DNA of 64,000 bases from DUTS01 sp050951605 (lineage in GTDB: Bacteria > Bacillota > Peptococcia > DRI-13 > DTU073): the NCBI GenBank assembly GCA_050951605.1, contig JBMNJJ010000002.1, positions 124,001 through 188,000 of the forward strand, written 5' to 3'. The notes under the pieces were generated by a model. It ran no database searches and had not been told where the DNA came from. It was given only the letters and a program-made list of their open reading frames with translations. A program made the translations under genes and the position numbers. Shown one piece after another: positions 8,638 through 16,920 of this stretch (position 1 is the first letter of the stretch; each line of letters begins with the position of its first letter).

Positions 8638-9704
8638 GTAAGGTTTTAATGAAGGGAAATGAAGCGATTGGAGAGGCGGCAATTAAAGCCGGTTGTCGAT
8701 ATTTTTTTGGTTATCCGATTACGCCACAAAGTGAGCTTCCTGAGTATTTGTCGTGGAGACTGCCGGAAGTAGGAGGAGTATTTTTGCAAGCTGAAAGTGA
8801 AATAGCCGCGATTAATATGGTTTATGGAGCAGCAGCAACCGGAGCCAGAGCAATGACTTCTTCTTCCAGTCCGGGGATTAGTTTAAAACAGGAAGGGATT
8901 TCTTACCTTGCCGGGTCGGAGTTACCTTGTTTGATTGTCAATATTATGAGGGGTGGTCCGGGTCTCGGTGGTATTCAGCCTTCTCAGTCTGATTATTTTC
9001 AAGCAACAAAGGGTGGAGGACATGGTGATTATCGTTTAATTGTGTTAGCTCCGGCTTCAGTTCAGGAGATTGCTGATTTAGTGAAAAAAGGGTTTGATTT
9101 AGCAGATTATTATCGGATGCCTGTCTTGCTTTTAGGAGATGGCATGTTGGGACAGATGATGGAGCCTGTTGACTTTGGGGAAGAGACTTCGGGAGATAAA
9201 TTTGATCATTCTTGGGCGACTACGGGCAAGCAAGGCAGAGAACATACTAATATCATTAATTCTCTTTATTTAAAACCGGAAGAACTGGAAGCCCATAATC
9301 GTAAGTTAGAGAAAAAATATCTAGAAATAATGAATAAGGAAACAATGGCTGAACAATATCTTACTGAGGATGCGGAAGTGGTAATTGCTGCTTATGGCAT
9401 GACAGCACGTATTGCTAAGGCTGCTGTAGATATGGCGAGAAGAGAAGGGATTAAAGCAGGAGTTTTTCGTCCCATTACCTTGTGGCCTTTTCCTAAAAGA
9501 GAGCTGAATGAGGCTACCCAAAAAGCACAAGTTGTTTTAACGGTAGAAATGAGCTTAGGGCAAATGGTAGAGGATGTTCAATTAGCTTTAAAGGGGCGCT
9601 TGCCTGTAGAGTTTTATGGTCGAGTGGGAGGAATGGTACCTACAGCTGAGGAAGTTTTAAATGAAATAAAAAAAATAGTAAAGAAGTTTAAGGAGGCGAT
9701 GTAA
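8634..9704 (+). CDS. korA: 2-oxoacid:ferredoxin oxidoreductase, alpha subunit
   Basis: The 356-residue subunit has the pyrimidine-binding domain fold of the KorA/VorB family. FFGYPITPQSELPEYL near residue 25 and MTSSSSPGISLKQEG near residue 75 are typical, and QAESEIAAINMVYGAA holds the glutamate that activates ThDP. It overlaps korD by 4 bp and sits 1 bp before korB. Close relatives are annotated either as 2-oxoglutarate or as 3-methyl-2-oxobutanoate oxidoreductase, and I cannot separate these here. Confidence 0.9.
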   Translation: MSKVLMKGNEAIGEAAIKAGCRYFFGYPITPQSELPEYLSWRLPEVGGVFLQAESEIAAINMVYGAAATGARAMTSSSSPGISLKQEGISYLAGSELPCLIVNIMRGGPGLGGIQPSQSDYFQATKGGGHGDYRLIVLAPASVQEIADLVKKGFDLADYYRMPVLLLGDGMLGQMMEPVDFGEETSGDKFDHSWATTGKQGREHTNIINSLYLKPEELEAHNRKLEKKYLEIMNKETMAEQYLTEDAEVVIAAYGMTARIAKAAVDMARREGIKAGVFRPITLWPFPKRELNEATQKAQVVLTVEMSLGQMVEDVQLALKGRLPVEFYGRVGGMVPTAEEVLNEIKKIVKKFKEAM

Positions 9705-9705
9705 A

Positions 9706-10452
9706 ATGGCAGTTATTTTTGAACGTCCCAAGTCTTTGAAGAAAACGAAATTCCATTATTGTCCCGGGTGTCATCATGGGATTATTCATCGTCTCGTGGC
9801 TGAAGTGCTTGATGAATTAAAGTTACAGGAAATGACTATTGCTGTACTTCCTGTGGGTTGTGCAGTTTTAGGTTATGAATATTTTGATGTAGATTGTATT
9901 GAGGCGGCACATGGACGTGCTCCGGCAGTGGCGACAGGGGTGAAAAGATGTCGCCCTGAAGCTTGTGTTTTTACTTATCAAGGTGATGGTGATTTAGCTT
10001 CCATTGGTACAGCAGAGATTATTCATGCAGCAGCTCGAGGCGAAAACATTACAGTTATTTATGTCAATAATGCTATTTATGGGATGACAGGTGGACAGAT
10101 GGCACCAACCACTTTACTGGGGCAAAAAACAACTACATCACCGATGGGTCGCAAGGCTGAGCTTACCGGTTATCCGCTTCGTGTTTGTGAAATGTTGGCA
10201 ACTTTGCCCGGTGCAACGTACCTTGAGCGTACTTCTGTCCATGACCCGAGGCATGTACGTAAAACGAAAAAAGCAATAAAAGAAGCTTTCAAAGTACAGC
10301 TCGCCGGGAAAGGATTTGCTCTTGTCGAGGTTCTTTCTGCTTGTCCAACTAATTGGCGGATGAGTCCCGAGCGTGCCCTTGATTTTGTCAAAAATGAAAT
10401 GATTAATTATTATCCTTTAGGTGTCTTTAAAAGTTTAGAGGAGGTGGAGTAA
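9706..10452 (+). CDS. korB: 2-oxoacid:ferredoxin oxidoreductase, beta subunit
   Basis: This is the ThDP pyrophosphate-binding subunit (248 residues). CPGCHHGIIHRL near the start and the GDGD motif followed by VIYVNNAIYGMTGGQ bind Mg-ThDP. Cysteines in CPGC and PVGCAVLGY may ligate a further 4Fe-4S cluster, as in related enzymes. The start has AAGGAGG upstream. It pairs with korA to form the catalytic core. Confidence 0.92.
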   Translation: MAVIFERPKSLKKTKFHYCPGCHHGIIHRLVAEVLDELKLQEMTIAVLPVGCAVLGYEYFDVDCIEAAHGRAPAVATGVKRCRPEACVFTYQGDGDLASIGTAEIIHAAARGENITVIYVNNAIYGMTGGQMAPTTLLGQKTTTSPMGRKAELTGYPLRVCEMLATLPGATYLERTSVHDPRHVRKTKKAIKEAFKVQLAGKGFALVEVLSACPTNWRMSPERALDFVKNEMINYYPLGVFKSLEEVE

Positions 10453-10453
10453 A

Positions 10454-11011
10454 ATGTTAAAACAATTATTGATTGCCGGTTTTGGAGGACAGGGGATTAT
10501 GTTGATGGGTCAGCTTTTAGCTTATGGTGGTATGTTCGAAGAAAAAGAAGTGGCCTGGATTCCTTCTTATGGACCTGAAATGAGAGGTGGTACGGCTAAC
10601 TGTTCTGTAAGTATAGCTGATGCTCCGATTAGTTCTCCTTTAGTTACTGCACCGGATATTTTAATTGCCATGAATCGTCCTTCTTTAGAAAAATTAGAAT
10701 CTCGGGTAAAAAGTGGAGGTACAGTTTTAGTTAATTCTTCTTTAGTTGATTGTGAGGTTAAAAGGAAGGACTTAAAAACATATTATTTGCCTGTCAATGA
10801 CAAAGCAGACGAATTAGGAGAGCCGCGTGTGGCGAATATGGTGATGTTAGGTGCTTTATTACAAGTTGAACCCTTGGTTAAAAATAGTTCGGTGATGGAG
10901 TCTTTGAAAAAAGTTCTCTCTAAAAGTAAACATCATTTACTGCCTTTAAATGCCAAAGCCTTAGAAGTAGGAGCGAGTTGTCTAAGAGGTGACAGGAATG
11001 CCGACGTATGA
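10454..11011 (+). CDS. korC: 2-oxoacid:ferredoxin oxidoreductase, gamma subunit
   Basis: The 185-residue protein begins with the GFGGQGIMLMGQLLA signature of the gamma (CoA-binding) subunit and has PSYGPEMRGGTANCSV soon after, both diagnostic for the POR/KOR gamma family. It completes the delta-alpha-beta-gamma set. Its end overlaps the FmdB-like gene by 14 bp, so that gene probably belongs to the same transcript. Confidence 0.92.
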   Translation: MLKQLLIAGFGGQGIMLMGQLLAYGGMFEEKEVAWIPSYGPEMRGGTANCSVSIADAPISSPLVTAPDILIAMNRPSLEKLESRVKSGGTVLVNSSLVDCEVKRKDLKTYYLPVNDKADELGEPRVANMVMLGALLQVEPLVKNSSVMESLKKVLSKSKHHLLPLNAKALEVGASCLRGDRNADV

Positions 11012-11231
11012 ATTTCACTGTCTACACTGTGACCATCGCTTTTCCCAATTTTTAAGTATAACGCAGAGAAAAAAGGCTGTGTGTGAAAAATGTGGGAGCA
11101 AACAAATAGAGCAGGTTTATCGTTGTTGTAATGTGGTCGGAGGGAAAGGCGGTAGCGGTGGGCAAAATTCAGGCACTTCTGCCGGCTGTACCCGCACAGG
11201 TGGCTGTGGTGGTTGCTCGGGTTGTTCGTGA
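10998..11231 (+). CDS. FmdB-family zinc-ribbon protein
   Basis: This small protein (77 residues from ATG 10998) starts MPTYEFHCLHCDHRF, and a second CxxC occurs in CEKCGSK, giving the four-cysteine zinc ribbon of the FmdB/CxxC_CXXC_SSSS family. The C-terminal third is rich in Gly, Ser and Cys (GCGGCSGCS). A GTG at 10989 would add three residues, but MPTYEF is the family start. Its role is unknown; the overlap with korC hints at a link with the iron-sulfur oxidoreductase, which is inference. Confidence 0.85.
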   Translation: MPTYEFHCLHCDHRFSQFLSITQRKKAVCEKCGSKQIEQVYRCCNVVGGKGGSGGQNSGTSAGCTRTGGCGGCSGCS

Positions 11232-11352
11232 ATCATTCATAATGAAAAAGAAATAATATATGGGGAGATTCTTGTTGGAGTTTCAGCAGGTCTATCCCCT
11301 TTTTTATCAGAATAGATTAGCCTTGGGATTAGTTTGCTTTGCTAACGGCTAT

Positions 11353-11361
11353 TGATATAAT
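11353..11361 (+). promoter_or_regulatory. Extended -10 promoter before dacF
   Basis: TGATATAAT contains a perfect TATAAT (11356-11361) with a TGn extension, 55 bp before the dacF start. The -35 region is weak. The 170-bp gap after the FmdB-like gene shows no clear terminator. Confidence 0.55.
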
Positions 11362-11415
11362 TTGAGATAAGTAAATAAAGTTTTCGTAAGTATATGAAAT
11401 GTGTGGGAGATATGT

Positions 11416-12312
11416 ATGAGGAAGCTTTTAAATACGTTGAAGTTTTTAGTTATGATCGTAGTTATTGTCTTTGCGCTTATCATAGTAGGAAATAAAGTGG
11501 GCGTAATTGATTTTAATTTAATGGAAATTGACGTTACTGACTATGCCAGTAAATATATTTGTGTTTTAAATCGCGAAACTAAAAAGGTAGAGTACAAAAG
11601 GAATTTTAAGATAAAAGCTTATCCTGCTTCATTGACGAAGATGATGACAGCTATTGTAGCTCTTGAAAAAATTGATAATCTTTCGGAAACGGCTCCTGTT
11701 GATATCGATACTTATAAGGAAATGGTGGCTAAAAATGCTTCCATGGCGGGCTTTTATGGTAGAGAAAGAGTAACATATCGCGATCTTCTCTATGGAACGA
11801 TTTTAAGTTCCGGTGGTGAGGCCGCTAATTCTCTGGCGGTGAATGTAGCGGGAAGTGTAGAAGAATTTGTTCGGTTGATGAATGAAAAAGCTGCTGTTCT
11901 TGGGCTTAAAGGTACTCATTTTACAAATCCGGAAGGTCTTCATGATAATGAACAATATACAACGGCTTATGATCTAGCTTGTCTTTTAGATTATGCTTTA
12001 GACAATGGCCACTTTAAAGCAATTTTTACTAGCAAGACTTTTAAAACAACACCTACTTTGGACCATCCTCAGGGAATTGTTTTAAAATCAACTGTTCTTT
12101 CCAAACTTGAGGACGTCAACCAAGAAGGTTTTCAGATTATCGGCGGCAAGTCAGGCACAACTTCGGAAGCAGGGGAATGTTGGGCTACACTTGTCCTAAA
12201 AGATGGCCGCGAATATATTTGTATAGTGATGGGCGTGCCCTTAAAGGATATTCACAATCCAGATAATGCACAGATAGAGGATAGTATAAAACTCTTGGAG
12301 CGGATTAAATAA
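11416..12312 (+). CDS. D-alanyl-D-alanine carboxypeptidase (DacF-like)
   Basis: This is a penicillin-binding serine carboxypeptidase that trims the terminal D-Ala of peptidoglycan stem peptides. An N-terminal hydrophobic segment (about residues 8-25) anchors or exports it. The catalytic SLTK is at 72-75 (PASLTKMM). The second motif reads SGGEAAN (132-138) instead of the usual SGN, and the third reads KSG (245-247) instead of KTG. ATG 11416 is preferred over GTG 11401 because GGGAGA lies at a good distance. A broken copy of its 3' end lies at 15166. Confidence 0.9.
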   Translation: MRKLLNTLKFLVMIVVIVFALIIVGNKVGVIDFNLMEIDVTDYASKYICVLNRETKKVEYKRNFKIKAYPASLTKMMTAIVALEKIDNLSETAPVDIDTYKEMVAKNASMAGFYGRERVTYRDLLYGTILSSGGEAANSLAVNVAGSVEEFVRLMNEKAAVLGLKGTHFTNPEGLHDNEQYTTAYDLACLLDYALDNGHFKAIFTSKTFKTTPTLDHPQGIVLKSTVLSKLEDVNQEGFQIIGGKSGTTSEAGECWATLVLKDGREYICIVMGVPLKDIHNPDNAQIEDSIKLLERIK

Positions 12313-12417
12313 TTGTTTGTTTTGACGAAAACTTCTTACAATAACCCAGAACTATTTAAAGATTTAAAATATCATGTAATTATTATAAGACAAAGGAGAG
12401 TGAGAAAATAAAATGAA

Positions 12418-12484
12418 ATTATACATAACAGTTCAGAGATAGATTTATCTTAGCATGAAGATAAATCTATCTCTTTCTGTTTTA
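12418..12484. repeat. Hairpin repeat, copy A (terminator-like)
   Basis: A 67-bp sequence repeated in the same orientation at 15084-15153. It contains a perfect 16-bp stem (12436-12451 with 12458-12473, loop AGCATG) followed by a T-rich tract, so it can end the dacF transcript, and the convergent AlbA_2 gene from the other side. The two copies bracket the AlbA_2 gene and its unknown neighbour. Confidence 0.8.
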
Positions 12485-12504
12485 GATTTACATTTTTGGT
12501 GAAC

Positions 12505-13797
12505 TTATTTTTTTAGTATATACATCGTGTTTTTGCCTTTGCCGATAATTTTGAGGAGCCCTTTATCCACCATGCTTCTGAGAATCCTTCCTGCCATAGT
12601 TTGTGATATGTTTAGTGTAATTTCAACATCCTTACGTTTAAATTTACCTAGTCGTTTGGCAAGGGCAATGATTTGTTTTTCGTTCGGGAGTAGACTTATA
12701 ATCTGTCTTTGTTCATTTTGATTAGGTAATGTAATTTTAAATGCATTGTCCGTTGCCTCAAATTTTGGTTGTGTTGTGAAATCTTTATAATTATTTAAGA
12801 TTTTGGGTACACCCGTGCCATATGTTTCAATAAGGGTTAGACGATAAAAGATATGAGCAAGCCTTTCGTTGCGAGTTATCGATATGCCCAGCATAATATC
12901 TGAAAGAGTGATGCCTTTAACCAATCCGCCTACAGAGATAAATTCAATGCGGTCATCAAAAATATTTACCAGGGTACTTGCACTATAGGCATAATCTCTG
13001 TGTACTAAAGCATTAAGCAAGGCTTCCCGTAAGGCTTCTTCGGGGTAATCTTTTTTATCATTGCGGTAAAGCCCTGTAAACTCTGTCCGTATCCGGTTGT
13101 ATTGTGAGATGTAGGCAAATACATCGTTAAGTTGTTTGAGAAGCGAACCTGTGAATTCCCGACGATCTTTGAAAACTGTTTTGTCTGTACCTTCAAAGAC
13201 AGCTGCTTTTATTGTGTGAGTACATTGATCCGATAATAATAAGCCCAGGTTAGTATAAATATTATCTTCATTGACAAGATGTAGTGTTTTTAAATGATTT
13301 GCACCAAAGGGTACCTCCCGGATTTTAAATTCTTGGGTGGTTGTTTTAAAGGTTAAATCCTGATGTAGTGAACGCATTGCCTCATAATGGTCACCATCTG
13401 TCTCCGTAATCATACGCCGAATGGTAGTTTCTGTAGCAGGGACAGAGGATGCCCCTTGGCGGACAAAAACTCCTTCGGGACGTAAACCTTTGTTTTGTAG
13501 GTAATAGGGACATTCAGTTCCTTTCTGTACAATTACTTTTAAAACGTGTTTACCTTTTTTTTTCTCTCGTATATAAGAAACGAACATGGTAACATCAGGT
13601 TTGATTGCATCCCTAACCATATTGGACAGTTTTAGCATTTCGCTGTCGAAATCTTTTATACCCACTACTGTTCCATCATCATCAATACCGATATAAATTG
13701 TACCGCCCTGGGAATTGGCAAAAGCGATTATTGTTTTGCAAAGGTCTTTAACCACCTGGCGTTTCAATTCAAGGGTTGAACTTTCTACAAAGGGCAT
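12505..13797 (-). CDS. AlbA_2-domain (Schlafen-type) putative transcriptional regulator
   Basis: The 430-residue protein starts with an AlbA_2 / divergent AAA-4 domain (ESSTLELKR, then FANSQGGTIYIGIDDDG). A RecG-like HATPase_c_4 region follows (ALREALLNALVHRDY, GTGVPKI), and a winged-helix segment closes it. Such proteins are often auto-regulators of mobile or accessory loci. The start at 13797 has AGGAGG 8 bases upstream; the longer frame to 13830 lacks that support. Four copies of a TTCTAACAC-like box lie over its promoter. A second protein of this type is at 59761. Confidence 0.85.
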   Translation of the reverse strand: MPFVESSTLELKRQVVKDLCKTIIAFANSQGGTIYIGIDDDGTVVGIKDFDSEMLKLSNMVRDAIKPDVTMFVSYIREKKKGKHVLKVIVQKGTECPYYLQNKGLRPEGVFVRQGASSVPATETTIRRMITETDGDHYEAMRSLHQDLTFKTTTQEFKIREVPFGANHLKTLHLVNEDNIYTNLGLLLSDQCTHTIKAAVFEGTDKTVFKDRREFTGSLLKQLNDVFAYISQYNRIRTEFTGLYRNDKKDYPEEALREALLNALVHRDYAYSASTLVNIFDDRIEFISVGGLVKGITLSDIMLGISITRNERLAHIFYRLTLIETYGTGVPKILNNYKDFTTQPKFEATDNAFKITLPNQNEQRQIISLLPNEKQIIALAKRLGKFKRKDVEITLNISQTMAGRILRSMVDKGLLKIIGKGKNTMYILKK

Positions 13798-13817
13798 AAG
13801 AACTACCTCCTCGCTTA

Positions 13818-13873
13818 TTCTAACACACATTCTAACACGTTCTAATCATTCTTGTCAACGTCTAGTGTTAGAA
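13818..13873 (-). promoter_or_regulatory. Promoter with repeated operator boxes for the AlbA_2 gene
   Basis: On the minus strand TTGACA (13858-13853) and TAGAAT (13834-13829) are 18 bp apart, a good sigma-A promoter. The nonamer TTCTAACAC occurs on the plus strand at 13818 and 13830, with a variant at 13840 (TTCTAATCA), and inverted as GTGTTAGAA at 13865. The boxes cover the -10 and its surroundings, as expected of an autorepressor site. That the AlbA_2 protein binds here is inference. Confidence 0.6.
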
Positions 13874-13970
13874 TAGAGAAAAGATTGATGAGAAATTTGA
13901 ACCTATAATTTCAGAAATAAAAGAGGTTCTCGAACACTCGGACAGTTTAGAAGCAAGGAAAAAATTAGAG

Positions 13971-15071
13971 GTGTTTGAACGAAAAGCAGAGGAGCTTAAA
14001 TATTATAACGAAGTTGCGCAGAAAGTGACAGATATAATTGTATGTGATGGTATATATAGTTCCCCGAAAGAAGGCTCCGAATCGCTTATTGAATATGACC
14101 TCGTAAAATTAGCTGAGTTTTGTAAGAATCAAGATGCTTTTGAAAAAATAGAAAAAGCTAGAAAAAAATTATCATTGCCGGAAAGTAACAGACTTAAGAC
14201 TTTGATTCAAGAAGCCGATGGAGTAGAAGAAAGGGAAGCATTAATGCAAAGGTGGAAAACCATTCAGGTGCTATATCCCGGATTTAAAGGTTGTTACGGT
14301 TGTCACATACGTGAAAACAGTTACCAAAAAATATATGATGAGACGATAGGGAATTTGCCGGATGTCAGTCATGATGGCCTTGAAAGGAAGACTTCGCGTG
14401 ATGCGGCGTTAGAGACGTACCCTCGTACGGAAGTTACAAAATTTACAAATTTAAAATTAGCTCGTTCATGTGGGAAGGATGACCTTCAAAAGATTTCAGA
14501 TTTTGAACGGGATGCAAATGAATGGGAGCCATCTAAGTGGGATTTTGCTTTTTCAACTTGTTCAGAAAAGAGGGCAGAAATAGAAAAAGGAGTTGCCGAG
14601 ATAGAAAATATGGAAAATGAGTTTAATCTTTATAGGAATTTGGCATATAGGGCTGTGGATGAATATATTTGTGGTGGCTCAAAATACGTCTCCCCGGTAA
14701 ATCCTAATCCGCTTACGGCGAAGGACTTTGAAAAATTAGCAGAACTTGATAAAAGGCTTAGAAATACCGATAATGGGTTAAAAAATATAGAGAAGATTAG
14801 GAAGCGTTTATCGGAACATGAAAGGCAAAAACCCTCTATTGCTTTCGCTAAACCAAAAGAAACTATATCTGAGGTAAGAAATGCTGAAATAGGGGCAACA
14901 GCGGATATGTCAGCGACAAGTAATACTTCACCGAGTGCCAGAAAAGGTCTTCAGGCATATTTGCATAAAGCGCAAAAGGAAGGGAGCTTAACGGGAGAGA
15001 AAGAGAAAAGCAAACAAATAAAAACAAAAGAAACCCCGGAAAAGGCCGCTCCGGATAGGGATGATCATTAA
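13971..15071 (+). CDS. Unrecognised charged protein with internal duplication
   Basis: I do not recognise this 366-residue protein. It has two related segments: residues about 11-68 (YYNEVAQKVTDIIV, ending IEKARKKL) and about 219-280 (LYRNLAYRAVDEYI, ending IEKIRKRL), both mainly helical. A CYGCH motif occurs between them, and the C-terminal 60 residues are Lys/Glu-rich. GTG 13971 has a poor ribosome site, yet the frame is open and coding-like back to 13872 with no ATG, GTG or TTG, so the gene may be 5'-truncated. It resembles in style the proteins at 37.7-42.9 kb. Confidence 0.6.
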   Translation: MFERKAEELKYYNEVAQKVTDIIVCDGIYSSPKEGSESLIEYDLVKLAEFCKNQDAFEKIEKARKKLSLPESNRLKTLIQEADGVEEREALMQRWKTIQVLYPGFKGCYGCHIRENSYQKIYDETIGNLPDVSHDGLERKTSRDAALETYPRTEVTKFTNLKLARSCGKDDLQKISDFERDANEWEPSKWDFAFSTCSEKRAEIEKGVAEIENMENEFNLYRNLAYRAVDEYICGGSKYVSPVNPNPLTAKDFEKLAELDKRLRNTDNGLKNIEKIRKRLSEHERQKPSIAFAKPKETISEVRNAEIGATADMSATSNTSPSARKGLQAYLHKAQKEGSLTGEKEKSKQIKTKETPEKAAPDRDDH

Positions 15072-15083
15072 TTTTCTTATAAG

Positions 15084-15153
15084 ATTATACATAACAGTTC
15101 ACCACAGATAGATTTATCTTAGCGTGAAGATAAGTCTATCTTTTTCTGTTTTA
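15084..15153. repeat. Hairpin repeat, copy B (terminator-like)
   Basis: A near copy of 12418-12484, beginning ATTATACATAACAGTTCA. It contains a stem of AGATAGATTTATCTT with AAGATAAGTCTATCT around the loop AGCGTG, then a T-rich tract. It follows the unknown gene and directly precedes the dacF remnant. Confidence 0.8.
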
Positions 15154-15165
15154 ATTATTCAGGTT

Positions 15166-15300
15166 TTTGCTACTTTAAAAGATGGTCGTGAATATATTTA
15201 TATAGTAATGGGCGTACCTTTAAAGGTTATTCACAATCAAGGTAATGCACAGCTAGATAATAATTATTTGTTTTATAAAAAGAGATCTTATATTAGATAA
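15166..15300 (+). pseudogene. Remnant of a dacF-like 3' end
   Basis: In frame, the bases encode FATLKDGREYIYIVMGVP followed by LKVIHNQGNAQL, a clear match to the last 35 residues of the intact protein (ATLVLKDGREYICIVMGVP, LKDIHNPDNAQI). There is no start or upstream part: the match begins 13 bp after hairpin copy B. A second coding-like scrap (EIEEAGIKVGYAERYK) lies at about 15310-15370 before the next gene. It suggests that a second carboxypeptidase gene once stood here and was mostly deleted. Confidence 0.8.
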
Positions 15301-15400
15301 GGTTTATTTTAAAAAGGAAATAGAAGAAGCAGGGATTAAGGTTGGGTATGCCGAAAGGTATAAAATAATCATTTAATCTGTCGAAGGGACGCTGTAAAAG

Positions 15401-16738
15401 ATGTTGACCAGACGTGAATTTTTAGCAGGATTAGGAATACTTACTGCTGCAATAGTTTTACCTGTAAAAATACTTGAATCTGAGGAATCTAAAAAGGTAC
15501 AGGCACCTGAGCCTTTAGATTGTGATTGGTTAATCGATAATGTGCTGATTATTGATGGTTCGGGAAAGCCCGGTTTTCGGGGAAGGTTAGCGGTTAAAGG
15601 TGAGGAGATTGTAGGTGTAGGTGAATTCCTTTGTGCAGCAGAGGTTAAAACTATTGATGGTCAGGGGCTTATTTTAGCCCCTGGTTTTATTGATATACAT
15701 ACTCATACGGAAGATTATGTATATAGCGGTGGAGATATGAGCGCTTTCTTATCTCAGGGTGTGACTACACAAATCGGTGGTAATTGTGGACGCTCGCCTC
15801 GCGATATAGAGGGCTATTTTAAAACCGTACGTTTACCGATTAATTATGGTTTACTCATGGGATATGCAACTTTACGTCAAAAGGTATATGGGCGAGACCG
15901 TGCCGGGAAAACAACATTGACGGAAATAACGCAGATGCAAAAATATTTGGAACAGGCTTTAAAAGAAGGAGCGGTTGGTTTTTCTATTGGTCTTGAGTAT
16001 TGGCCGCAGACCTATGCGACAACGGAAGAAGTGATCGCTTTGTGTGAAGTAGTTAAGGAAACAGGTGGCTTTTATGCTACTCATATTCGGAATGAGTATG
16101 ACCATGTTTTAGAAGCGGTGGAAGAGGCGATAGAAATAGGGATGAAAGCAGGGGTTCCTGTACAGTACAGTCATCTTAAAGCCGGTTATGAGCGTAATTG
16201 GCATAAAGTTCCGCGAATTTTAGAGATGCTTAGTGAAGCAGAAGCAGATGGCTTAGATATTAGAGCTGATTTTTATGGTTATACTTATTCCAGTACAGAT
16301 TTAGGGAGGAAACCATTTCGTTCTTCCATGAGTGAGGAAAACTTAGAACTTGCAGCTAGCCATCCTTTAACTTTTTTTGGTAGTGATTCGGGAATTTATG
16401 GTCGCGGTTGGGCTAGTCATCCACGTGCTTATGGTAATATTCCTCGTATTTTAAGACGTTTTGTGCGTGAAAAAAAGACCTTGACTTGGGAAACGGCCAT
16501 TGCTAAACTTACTTCTCAACCGGCGCGGAGATTAAACTTAAAAAAGCGAGGTTTGCTGAAAGAGGGCTATAAGGCTGATTTGGTTTTATTTGACCCGGAG
16601 ACAATTACTGACCGGGCTACAAAAGAAAAAACCACACTTTTTTCCGAGGGCGTTCGACAGGTTTGGGTGAATGGAAATTTAGCCTGGTCAGAAGGAAAAT
16701 CGCGTAATGTCAATGGTGGTCAAAAAATTAGCAGTTAA
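15401..16738 (+). CDS. D-aminoacylase / N-acyl-D-amino-acid deacylase-like amidohydrolase
   Basis: A 445-residue amidohydrolase. The start MLTRREFLAGLGILTAA is a twin-arginine (Tat) signal followed by a hydrophobic stretch, so export of the folded metalloenzyme is likely. FIDIHTHTEDY gives the HxH metal site, and GVTTQIGGNCGRSP is typical of D-aminoacylases; YATHIRNEYDH and QYSHLKAG supply further His ligands. Family members release D-amino acids from N-acyl or dipeptide forms. It is somewhat shorter than the usual 480-530 residues. The exact substrate is unknown. Confidence 0.82.
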   Translation: MLTRREFLAGLGILTAAIVLPVKILESEESKKVQAPEPLDCDWLIDNVLIIDGSGKPGFRGRLAVKGEEIVGVGEFLCAAEVKTIDGQGLILAPGFIDIHTHTEDYVYSGGDMSAFLSQGVTTQIGGNCGRSPRDIEGYFKTVRLPINYGLLMGYATLRQKVYGRDRAGKTTLTEITQMQKYLEQALKEGAVGFSIGLEYWPQTYATTEEVIALCEVVKETGGFYATHIRNEYDHVLEAVEEAIEIGMKAGVPVQYSHLKAGYERNWHKVPRILEMLSEAEADGLDIRADFYGYTYSSTDLGRKPFRSSMSEENLELAASHPLTFFGSDSGIYGRGWASHPRAYGNIPRILRRFVREKKTLTWETAIAKLTSQPARRLNLKKRGLLKEGYKADLVLFDPETITDRATKEKTTLFSEGVRQVWVNGNLAWSEGKSRNVNGGQKISS

Positions 16739-16750
16739 AATTTTTGTAGA

Positions 16751-16780
16751 GAGAAGAAAAAGATTCTTCTCTTTTTTGTT
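16751..16780 (+). terminator. Rho-independent terminator
   Basis: The stem GAGAAGAA / TTCTTCTC (16751-16758 with 16764-16771) is followed directly by TTTTTTG, 12 bp after the amidohydrolase stop. Confidence 0.85.
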
Positions 16781-16920
16781 TTGTCTTGACAAAGTACAAC
16801 AGCAGAAGGCTGTTTTTGCCGGATAATAGAGGAAAAAAACTAAAGGAAAAAATTCAAATGTAGCGAAAATTTTATAAATAAAAGAACTTATAAATATTTT
16901 TAGTTAAGGAGTGGGATGTT

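Noticed and set aside
16786..16827. Promoter with TTGACA at 16786
   Set aside because: No acceptable -10 occurs at 16-18 bp; GATAAT at 16822 is too far away.
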